A program made the position numbers and the translations under genes. A DNA stretch of 64,000 nucleotides from Galaxea fascicularis. Lineage: Eukaryota > Cnidaria > Anthozoa > Scleractinia > Euphylliidae. The stretch spans positions 23,827,077 to 23,891,076 of the forward strand of contig OX419342.1 of assembly GCA_948470475.1 (NCBI GenBank), written 5' to 3'. This document shows positions 11,101 to 23,100 of the stretch, piece by piece. How positions within the stretch are numbered: position 1 is the first letter of the stretch; each line of letters opens with the position of its first letter. The notes under the pieces were generated by a model. That model was given only the letters and a program-made list of their open reading frames with translations, had not been told where the DNA came from and did no database searches.

Positions 11101-14100
11101 GGCTTTTTTGTGGGTGCTATTATCGCGAAGTGAAGTTGAGAAAACGTTCAGCGCTGACTTGTTCCCTAATGGTTCTGAAGCTTCCTGTTGAGGTATAACT
11201 CACAACTCGCACAAATTAAAGGTACAAGTTGAACGTGTAGTCCGTGTAGCTAGTTTTCTCGATAATCCGTTTATACAGGAACCCGAATATGTCAAGTTGT
11301 TTCCGACGTACCGTTGGATATCCAAGTCGGTTTAGGATTCATTCCTTCGTGTCTCAATGCGAGTGGACTTCATTTAAATAGAAAAGGGGTGAGCATTTTG
11401 TCCAGTAATTTTTTAACTCATATTGATAGTATTTGAATTTCTGATGCTCGTGAAACGCAGTGTGAGTCTGTTGGCGATTTTATCTCTCCCATTTTACCCT
11501 CTGTTCGTGGATTTAAACTTGCTAATTTGAACGTCACCAGCTTGGTGAAACATATAGACGAGCTGAGAATCTTGCTCGCAGACACACCCGTTGATGTTCT
11601 ATCAATTAACGAGACCAGGCTTGACGACTCGGTTAAAGATAGTGATGTTTACATCCCTGGCTATGAAATTATACGCCGGGACAGGGAGACAAATGGCCGC
11701 TTTGGCGGGGGTGTTTGTTTCTTTGTGCGTTCAAACATTAGTTATTCTTTGCGACCTGACTTGAGTATTCACCAACTTGAAAATCTTTGTATTGAAATCC
11801 GAAAACCGAGATCTAAGCCTTTTCTCGTGGTAACCTGGTATAGGCCGCCTGACTCTTCAGTTGAGATCTTTACCTATTTCGAATCGCTCATTGGTAAAAT
11901 TGACGCCGAGAATGTTGAGTTCTATCTTATGGGCGATCTAAATTGTAATTTAGCTGCACCTCAATTGGACCATAACACAAATCTACTCTCTGGAATCGCT
12001 GACGTTTACAGCCTGCAGCAGCTCATTACTGATCGCACCCGTTGTACCGAATCATCTTCAACTTTAATTGATCTCATTTTTACTAACCGTCCTGATAGGA
12101 TTGTATGTTCTGGAGTGTCTCATATAGGCGTAAGTGATCACAGCCTTATTTATGCTTATCGTAAGCTTTCTACTGATTCACCCTCGAGGGGCCATACTAC
12201 AGTTACCTATAGAAAATTTAAGAATTTTAATTCATCCAATTTTCGTAGCGATATAGCGCATCAAAATTGGCAGATCATAGGTAATTATGATAATCCAAAT
12301 GATATGTGGGAAGCTTGGAAAAAACTATTCCTTCTTTGTGTCGACAAGCATGCCCCATTACGTAATAAGCGTGTTCGCCTTTGCAAATCACCTTGGATTA
12401 CTTCGCAACTTAAAAAGCGTTTACATGCAAGAGATATTCTCAAGTTAAAAGCAACGCGTTCTGGTGATGCGGACGACTGGCGTAATTTCAAAAAACTTCG
12501 CAATACGGTAAACAATGAAATTAAACGTGCGAAAGAATTTCATTATAAGCATGCCCTCAATGAGCACCAAGGTGATCCACGTAACACCTGGCGAATTGTC
12601 AATGAGCTTATGTCAAGGAAATCAAACAATTCTGTCATAAACGAAATTAAGCTCCCCTGTGGCAATTCTGTTTATGATTCTCATGAGCTGTCAAACGTCT
12701 TTAATGATCATTTTTCTTCCATTGGGCCCAAGTTAGCAAATAATATTCATGCCAATGAAGACAATCCCTCACATTTGGATTATTTAGCTGAGACTGGTCA
12801 CTGCATATTCGAACTAAAACCAACTAGCGTCCCCAAAGTTCTTTTGCTTTTATTAAGATTATGTAAATCAAAATCTACTGGTTTGGACAAAATATCTGCA
12901 AAACTCTTGCGCGAATGCGCCGATTTAATAGCCGAATCACTCTGTACTATCTTTAATCAATCTATTGTTTCTGGAATTTTCCTGATGAATGGAAACTTTC
13001 GAAAGTTGCCCCCTTGTTCAAACAGGGTAATCGTTCAGATCTTAATAATTACCGCCCAATTTCAGTTATTCCAGTTGTAGCTAAAGTCTTTGAGAGAATC
13101 ATTTATGATCAACTCTATAATCATCTTACCATACATAAACTCATTTCAAGACACCAATCGGGATTTCGACTTGCCTGCGTAGCAAGCGTTCCCGTACGAG
13201 CCGCACGAAGATATAGGGCCGCGAGAAGGAGTTTTCGCATTCAGGACGCGCGGAAAATGGGGCGAGAGCAAAAAAGGCGAGAGACGTCTCTCGCCTTTTT
13301 TGCTCTCGCCCCATTTTCCGCGCGTCCTGAATGCGAAAACTCCTTCTCGCGGCCCTATATCTTCGTGCGGCTCGTACGGGAACGCTTGCTACGCAGGCAA
13401 GATTTCGACCTCTTCATTCTACTGTCACTGCATTACTTGAAGCTACTGATAGCTGGGCTTACAATATTGACCAAGGTAATGTAAACGCGGTCGTTTTCTT
13501 GGATTTAAAGAAAGCCTTTGACACCGTCGATCACGATATTCTTTTGTCTAAACTTATGAAATATGGTGTCCATGGCACTTCATACGATTGGTTTAGATCT
13601 TACTTGGACTGCCGCAAACAACGATGTTTTATAAATGGTTCTCTCTCTAGGGACCATTTTCTTACTTGTGGTATACCTCAAGGTACAATTCTGGGTCCAC
13701 TCCTCTTTATAATATATATCAACGACTTACCTAACTGTCTATCAAATTCTGAACCTCGATTGTATGCTGATGACACACATATAACCTTTGCTAGTAATAA
13801 CATCCAAAATCTTAATGCTGTTTTGAATGAGGATCTTGCTAAAGTTGATAAATGGCTAACTGCTAACAAGCTTACTCTTAACGCATCTAAAACTGAGTTT
13901 ATGTTGATCGGATCAAGGCAAAGGCTAAGCACCTTTCACAACCCTCCTTCACTTATGATTGGCGGTGCACCTATAACTCAAGTTACTTCCACGAAATCTC
14001 TGGGTGTTCACATTGACCAGACATTATCCTGGAATGTTCATGTTGAGAATTTATGTAAGAAAATCGCGTCTGGTATTGGAGCGTTGAAGAGAGTGAGGCC

Positions 14101-17100
14101 TTTCGTTCCACACGAGACTCTCCGATCAATCTTCATGTCTTTAGTGCAGCCTCACTTTGATTACTGCAATTCTGTGTGGGGATGTTGCGGCAAAACCCTA
14201 GCCAGTAAACTTCAAAAACTTCAAAATCGCGCTGCGCGCATACTCACTTACTCGAACTATGATGCCAACGCTGAAAACCTTATCCAAAAACTTGGATGGA
14301 TAAAACTTGATTCTCAACGAACTATCAATAAGGCTGTGATGGTATATAAGTCGCTTAATGGTCTTACTCCAGATTATCTTAGTTCCAAATTTGTTGACCG
14401 AAGTAGCGTCTCCAATTACTCCTTAAGGGACACAAAGGGCAAACTAGCTATTCCACAGCCACACACAAATTACATGAAAAATAGCTTCAGCTACTCTGGA
14501 GCAGTTCTTTGGAATAGTTTACCAATCGAGTTGCGGCAGGCTGACTCCCTTAGAGCGTTCCAGGCTGGCTGCGAGCGTCTCTTTTCATCTTAAATTTTAG
14601 AATTTTTACACACGGCACTCATGTAAAGCAGATTTTATTTTGTCATTTAATACTATAGTTATATTTATTTCATAATTAGAGTAATTTTAGAATAATGTAG
14701 TTTTAATTATTGCATAATTTGCAATATTTCTGTAAATAAGTAGGTTTTTATAGTTGACTGATGAGTTTACCGTGTATAAATAAAGTTATCCTATCCTATC
14801 CTATCAGTGTAATTTATTTGCCAAAGGACCTCTTTCTGATTGCCAATAAAATGCGGTTCAATGGCTCCAAACATCACGACAAACATCGCCTCTTCAACAG
14901 ACCATGTTCAATTTCATCCAACACAATATCTACTAGGAATGTGTTCTCGCTGAAACACGAAAAACTGCTTTTGCCAATTTTCCTGTATGTCAGCCCAATG
15001 TTTTGGGTTGGGGAGATCGAAACAAAAGAAGATTAAAAAAAAAAAAAGCTATGTTGTTCGACCCTCCAAAAGTGCTACTCTCCATTCTTGAATTTGTCCT
15101 GTATTCAACGTCGGCTGCGATCCTTTCAGCTGGAAATGTGCAGTGTCTCCTGAAATTCAGTTTATAACATCAAATTTCAGAACAAGTATTTTACCAAGCC
15201 TATCTGAGTAAGTGTTTCTATTACAAATACCATAAATCGAATGCCTAATTGACATTTTACAAAGATAAAAAAGATAGTCGAACTTGAACAATATTGTGAG
15301 TTATACAGTTGGGATAATTACTGTTTGCTCAGCGCCCTGTTTTACCACCAAGCCAATAAGCGTACTAACTCAAGAGGCTTTCTTTATGCGAAAAAAATAT
15401 GCATTTACAAAATGTTGCCTTACCTTGATCTCGTAGAAACTACTGTCCTTTAAAAACAACGTCAGCGAAGAAGTAGATTTTCCAAATTGAAAGGCTTCAA
15501 AATAAAAATAAAAAATCGTTGAATAAACTAAAAACAAGCCACCACATTTTGCACTGGCATCGGCCGCCATGTTTCTTGTTTTGTTACACTTCGGGATGAC
15601 AAACAGTACACGAATCTGCTGACTGATGCCTCCATGATTGCTTTGCAAGTTGTGAGAACTGCAATGTTTGGATTTCATTTAAGAGAATGTATGGGAAGTT
15701 GCTTTCCCCCCCCCCCCCCCCCACCCTCCTGCATTTGTCAAATGTGTTTGCGATAGGTATGAACTCTCACATGGCTTTTAACCTGTTGCATCCTAATAGC
15801 ACTAGCTCCTTCAAGCATAGAGGGCTTGAGAATATAGGATCAGTCAAGTTGAAGGTTATACAAATTCTCCCAACATGTAACATATGAAATAAGTGGGAGT
15901 TGTAAGGCGAAAACAAATGTTGGTACTTAAAAGGGTTAAACATATTGTTTGGACTAAACTGTCTCTTTTACTGTGTTTTTAGGGAAGAGCTGCTGAAACA
16001 AAGTCAAATCGGGTATGTGTTCCTTGTGGTTTATAAAATATGGTATTACTGTGTTACAGCTACAGTCAGTGTCCTAGTTTAAAGTGCCTACAACCCCAAA
16101 TATATATTAATTTGTTAAAATGAATCTGTGCACCTGTTCAAAACGCTTTGCGACCTTTCTTCTCTTTTTACCAAATCTTGACTTTTTATTGGCTTTAAAA
16201 CTGAACATCGTTTGTTTCACCACCGAGTCAGAAAGGGAGTGAGTCTAATCCTGATTTGACGTCACAAACTGATTTGCATCACATTAACTCTTTGTAAACA
16301 TGCATGCAAAGTAGATTGGATTAGACCCACTCCCCTTCTGACTCGGTCGTGAAACAAACGATGCTCAGTTTTAAAGCCTATTAAAAGTCAAGATTTGGTG
16401 AAAAAAGGAAAAAATACCGCAATGCGTTTCGAACAGGTGCAAAGAGTTATTTTAGCGAAAAAAGATGTTTTGAGGTTATGGGCACTTTAAGGCAATGGAA
16501 CATCTTTCTCTCTTCTTGGCTGAGAGAATCAATACCCTTGTCAATTATTATTTTAACAACATGGCAAAGGCCAGGATGAAAGAGTGAGAGTCCTCAAAAA
16601 AGTTGTAAGTTAGACTTAATACAACAGTGCGTCAATCTTCATAGCTTCCAAAGTTAAGAGTGGAGGCTTTCTAATTCGTTGGAATGTCTTTGCCATTTTA
16701 CGTGCAGGAACGCCATAACACTGTGACAGTTGTGTTGTCGTGTGATGAGAGACGCCATGCAGGAGATAGGCAAGCATCGAGTAAGTCGTTGACAATTTTA
16801 CATGATTGTGCATCTCAGGAAGGCTCGGCTAAATAATTTCGGAACAACAGGAAAAAAATCGGAAAATTGAAATCCTTAGTGAAATATTAATTTCACAGAA
16901 ACGTTCTGGAGGATATTCTAAATTAGCAGGAGGACATAATTTACCCCCAACTTCCCTAGTCAGCACGCTGACAAAATATTGTACAAGTCTCCTCAATGAG
17001 GTGCAATTCTCGGAGCGTTATTTCCTCCATGCTGTCGCTCTGTCAAATTGACAAACGAGAAAAGACTTCACGGACGGTAAGTTTCCACACGGGTCTATTC

Positions 17101-20100
17101 ATCGTATATTACGCTCCGTGCATGTCAGTGCGGATGTGCTGGGCATGGTTGATCATTTAGAACTTCCATCATGTCGGTGGATATGGCTTTATATTTGTGA
17201 AACCGGACCTTGGCTCAGGAAAAAAAATAGAAGGGTATTATGAAATGCATATCTCTGTGTGACAGTGGGTTTGTGTTTTTTAGTGACGGGAGCTGATTAC
17301 CCACATCCACCAAGAGACGATGTTGAATACTTGAGTCCCCGCAGGGCACCAAGAAGTAAATATCGATATTTGGACAGCGATGGAGCCCTGCTGAAAACCC
17401 CTGTCTGGCCCATGCCCTCTGAAACAAAGGTTTGAAGACCAGGAAGATATTTGAATTCATTTGACTCTTTTGTAAGCAACAGCGCTTGCTAGGGGATACA
17501 TTATAAGCTATGTGGAACTGCAGCGCAGGTCATAAGACCTTGGGACACTTGTCAAACTTGCGCGAAAGCTAGAAAATATCACCACGCACAGTTCTATCCT
17601 TAGAACGCGAACGCATGTTGTTCTTTTACTGTGTTTTTAAACCTCCGTTCCCCCCAAATATTCGAACCGTCGATGGACTAATCTGTGTTTTCGCGGGGTG
17701 AAGCGGGAATTGTCCTGAGTTTTGTCCTGCATTGTGGTTTAAGGAGAAGTCCCAATTAAATATGAAAATTAATTCTTATGGCACATTGTCAAGCTATCCT
17801 TCAAGATAGATGCAGTTGCTTACGATTGACAATCCCTTTGAACAGTTGTATTCGCTTTGACGAAGGGCTAACGCTCGAAACGTCAGCGTTTAGAATCCCT
17901 GTACGGTGCTACGTTATCAACTCTGTTGATAAAACCAAATTTTTGTGTACCTCTGAACAATCTACTTCCTGGTATAATGCAACCGTAGCAAAACTGGTTA
18001 AACTCTGGTTAAGACTGAGCGCGTTTAATTTTCTTGTTTCCAAACGGTTCCTGACAGCATCAAGAATAAGATATAAACTATTAAAACAAACATTTTAATG
18101 AGTTTTTACAAGAAACAATGGTTGCGATCCATCATCAACTTCGCCTTCTTTAATTAAAAAAAAAACGTGCACAGTTTCAAAGCATTCAAACGGTAACCTA
18201 ACTAGATTATTAATTTTGTTAAGGTTTCAGATGGTTCCATAAGATTGGGACTTTTAACCTCTGAAAAATCTACTAATTAAAATAGCTGGATAGCACTTCC
18301 TTAAACCCCAATTTTGGGGACTGTTTCCTTTCACACAGGAGGAATTTATTGCCATCGACGAGGCAACTACAAGTGAGACGTTGCTCAAGCATAAAGGCAA
18401 AAGAACTGACTGTGAGGAGAGAATACAAGATAACAAGAGTACACATTTCCAGTTTGGCTCAGATGGCGAGGTCAAGCATTCTGAACAGGTAGTACCTCGT
18501 TAATGGCGATAACACTGTGTTAGGTTGCCAAAGAAGAGGCGTTTCAAAATTCAAGTTATCGTGACCATAACTACTCAACGACTATTCCACCTTGTTCTGT
18601 TAAGGAACTAAATTAGCAAAAATGTCAAAGCAAAGTCAAGCAAAGTGGTGAAAAATTCATGGTCATACGCCCACTCTCTCCAGAAAACCTTGAATTTCCG
18701 TTGGTGTGAAGGAGGATCAGGAATTTGGAGAACAGGGCGGCACCACCGTGTTTCCCCTTCCCCGGGCTTCCTTGTAACCCGATAAACAGATGGTAGTGTT
18801 GTCAATGACGAAGGCATTGCTGCTTCATTGGTGGAGCAGGGTTGGCGCAGTGGTGAGAGCGCTTGCTCTCCACCAATGTGTCCCGGGTTCGATTCCCCGA
18901 CTCGGCGTCATAAGTGGGCTGAATTTGTTGGTTCTCCACTCTGCTCCGAGAGGTTTTTCTCCGGATACTCCGAGTTGATTTACAGTCTTCCCAATTAGTA
19001 GAGCACCTGTGTTCCGCTAGAAAGATTTGAGACTTAAATAAAGTTATTATTATTATGTCTTCGCGCAAATTTGTTACGATTATTATCCTTTCCCATCAGC
19101 ATGACCAGTTTCTAACCAGCCTTCGCCTGGATCCGTCTCTCCCAGCTGCTGGCAAGTCTGAAGGTCCTGAACAGAAATACTCTCACGTCTATCCAAGGTA
19201 ACCCAGAAAGCAGACCAGCTTGTTAGGTGCTTAACCATCAAAATCCATATTCGCCGCAAAGTTCACCAATACTCATTTTAGTTTCTAGTTGGGATAATTT
19301 GCCATTTCATCATAAGTGATCGGTTTTATTGTCATAACCGCTCTGGTTAATCAAGTAGTGATCTTGTTAAGAGAAATCAGAGGGTCATTACTAGTGTGTA
19401 AGGGTTAAATTACCCCTATGAATGATTCCAAATTTGAGATACGATTGAGAGAATCAACTTGCAAGGTTTTCTACATTCAAAATGTTTGGTTTTCAGTACC
19501 CTGGGTGCCAGAGGTTTTTTCTCGTTAGGCCGGGGCGACAGAATTGAGCGGCGAGAAAAAAACCTCTGGCACCAACGGATAACAACCTCACTTCCATGCC
19601 GACGCCAATTTCCTTTGATTGACATCCGCAGTCAGAGCTTATTTTAGAAACACAGCAAACGGTTTGGCCAAGATCATCGCGCACTTAACCAATAGCAGCC
19701 CTTTTAAGAAACGTTTCTTCAACCGACCAATCAGATTTCCCTGGGTCAAATTTTGACTCTGGAGAAATAAATGGCAACGTGATTGGATCGGCGTGCTCAA
19801 AAGACTTAATTGCCTGAGCCAGAGATCTCTCGCCGACCAGCACTACTCGCTCTGACGCTCCTCGCCGCTGGCGAACGAGTAGACCTCTGGATCCAGGGTA
19901 GGTTTTCAGTGAATCGTCTGAAAAAGCCGGCCAGAGTGTATCTAGTTCGCGACAGCTTGATAAAGTTGCAATGATTCAGGATCATATCCAACAGCTGAGT
20001 CAGCAAAGGTAATGAGTGCCCCCTGTCCATGAGTGCCCCTGTCCAGGCGGTGTTTTACTACAGGCATCCCAGTTCCGTCCATGTTACACTCATTCACCTC

Positions 20101-23100
20101 TGCTCCACTAGTGAGGGTCAAGCTGAGGCAGGCTTCGTTCCCTACCCTTTGTTACGTGTTGGGATGAAGGAATCAAGGCCACTAGTTGTTGATGACGACT
20201 GACTTGGGATTTGCTCCCTATTTTTTCGTGTTTTTTTGCAGATATTTCAACCTGCGGGATCCGATGAATATTAACCTACGGAAAGCCTTTTTGGAGTTTG
20301 ACACTAGCTTGTAAGCGGACAGCTTGTTTTTCCTTGTTATGGCGACCATTGATAACCGTTAAATATATCTGAACAAGTCAGTAGATACACACTTCATTAT
20401 ACATAGATGCACAGAGACACACTTGGTGGCTTTTTAATACGTTATTTCAATTAGTTTATTTGCAATACACGGCTCCGAGAAAAGCGGTTACAATTGATAA
20501 AAAGTCGTTTCTTTGTGAGGTGCACATTTTTTTCAGTGAAAACCAACCACGGGGAGCAGGGTTGGCGCAGTGGTGAGAGCGCTTGCCTTCCACCAATGTG
20601 TCCCGGGTTCTATTCCCGCACTCGGTGTCTCAAGTGGGCTGAGTTTGTTGGTTCCCTACTCTGCTCCGAGAGGTTTTTCTCCGGGTACTTTTGTTTCCCC
20701 TCTCCTCAAAAACCAACATTTGATTTGATTTGATTTGATTTAGAGTTTATTTGATTTTGAGGGCCGCAGAGTAATCAGTGTGTTAGGACTACTGTTAAGT
20801 GTTTCACCCTCTTTAAATAAAGCCTATTATTATTATTATTATTACTGAATTTCAGAACGTAATTAGCGAAAATGGTATCTTTATTATTGCTGGGTTTCAA
20901 ATTTAACAGAGAACTGTTAAACAAAATAAAGTACTATCAAACCTCGATGATATCTGCTGTAGGGCATCTTAACCTGCAAAGTTTGTTACCTTTGTAGGAG
21001 TGGCACCATTTCCAAAGAAAACCTGAAAAATGTTCTCAGCAGACTTGGCATCGACGTGGACGCTGCGACTTTGGAAAAACTCTTTGAAATGTAAGTTTGA
21101 AGAATATAGTGACCATTCATCACCCGAAAATGATGAGGCAGCTTTGATAGTACCCTAGTATAGGCGAAATATTTCCTCTTTTCATATGACCCGTACGCCC
21201 CCCCGCGCGCTTTCATTCTAAAACTATTGAGAAAATCCCCGTATGAGGGCCGTACGCATTAGCGCGAGCAGGCCGGAAAAAGCCGTACCACTCTGTTAGG
21301 AAAACATGCGGCCTCGCGCGATACGATTTTGGAAGATGTCGTCGCGTCTAACCATGTAAGTTTATTTTACAACCAGAAAGCAAATACAAACAACATATCA
21401 GATTAATTTTATGTGCAAATTAGTCGCCCTTTTTGTTAAAATTTCATCTTTTACGCGCTCATGAAGTGTCTCAGCAAGCCATATGATAAAATGCTTATTG
21501 ACTGAGTTAGATCACGGACGGGAAAATATTTGGCTCTCGGTCGTGGCGCTCGGACCGAGGGCAACGAGGTCCGTACCGGCCATGACCTCAAGCCCAATAT
21601 TTTCCCGTCCGGCCCTCCTACTCAGTCAATAAGTACATATCCTCTGCTTCTGCGTCATTAAATGGTAAATTGCTTTGTCAAACTATGGTCAGTGGTAGTA
21701 AGGTTTCTGTCGGGAAACGTGAGCTGCAGGCACAAGATTGGAGCACTCACAGACATTTTGTGATTGGTCCAAAATATCATGTTAAACACTCTCACCAATG
21801 ACGCAACACATTTGCCTTTCAATCAATTAGGTGAAATGTCTCGTTTTTCCTTGCTTTGGGGATTAGCTTAACAGTTTACACAAGTTTAAGCTGTTCCTGT
21901 TTTGTTCTAATTCAGCTGCGATAAAAATCACTCTGGGTATATTGACTATGAAGAATTTACCAAGCACTTGACGAGAGATCTCCCGCTCAGTAGAGGAGCG
22001 AAACCACCGAGTTCATCAGTGATGAAAACAGACTTCTGCCCGCCAGAACAAAGAAGGTAGCTCAGCTTGTTGTTTATATTAACACTGGGTAGTACTTTTT
22101 TTAATCGCTTATTTTCTTACCTTTCCTTTGTTTTCACGATTTAGTAAAACTCCAAACTGAGCCCATTTTCAGCAGAGGGATTTTCTCTATAAGTACGAAG
22201 CTAAGACCCTGCGAGGGTACATATATATGTTACATATAAGGCCCTGCGACACTCCTTTCTTCTATTAACCCCTTAACCCCCAGTGACCAGAGCCTACTCT
22301 TTCCTTACAGTATCACCGTTTCAGCTAACACACAGGTTATGAGAATAAAGGAAATGATCGTCAAACATGAAATGTCTTGATATTTTACCAAATTCTCTTA
22401 ACTAGTAGTATAAGAAATACGAGAAGACCAGTTAAGAGAAAATTTATAAGAATTTCGACATCGAGGCACTGAAACGAGACAAACGATTTGTGATATTAAT
22501 GAGCTGAGGTAACGGCGATGACGGCAAAAACAACGGCAACGAAAACGCTATTTGAAGATATAAATTTACGTTATTGTAACCTCATTGTGGGCGAACTATC
22601 GCGGAACTGAATCGGTAAGAACATTATACCAACATCAGGATATGTTTTCTCCTTACTTCTCCTTACTTATTTCATACGTGACATGTTGGGAGAATTTGCA
22701 TCATCTTTAACTCGACTGATCTCTTGTGATCATTTCCTGTATTCTCATGCCCTGTATGCTTGAAGAGCTAGTGATACGGTAAGGAGTTGTTAGATGGTAA
22801 TCACTATTGGGTAGTAAAGGGCGGAAATTAAAGAACAAGTAGATGTCCCCGCCTTTGCCTAAACTACGAAGCTACCAAACTTTGCAAACCACGTATTCTT
22901 TTGTCCTGACAATACTCGAAATTTGGAAGATCACCAGGAGCGTTATCACTACTTAAAACGAAACTGTAACGAAACTGTAACGCCGCTCTTGGTAAGCAGA
23001 GTTCAGCAGGCAATTTTTCAATTTTTTTCTTCCAGATTCACTTCTGCTCAACAGCGCACCATAGAAATGTCGAAGAGGATTGTTCCTTTGTCAGTTAGCT

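Larger units (their letters stand above)
11230..14805 (+). mobile_element. CR1/L2-group non-LTR retrotransposon, inactivated
   Basis: An ORF1 tail (SGLHLNRKG, stop near 11437) is followed by an ORF2 with an endonuclease and a reverse transcriptase, then a 3' UTR ending in a short TATCC repeat (14787-14805), as CR1/L2/Rex1-type elements often do. It sits in sense orientation in intron 10 of the EF-hand gene. The copy is young enough that motifs are intact, but it carries a frameshift near 12980 and a 230-bp insertion. Its 5' limit is uncertain. Confidence 0.85.

Noticed and set aside
16962..17076. Alternative exon of the EF-hand gene with donor GACG|GTAAGT
   Set aside because: All three frames from the good acceptor meet a stop before the donor; the exon at 16708-16780 fits instead.
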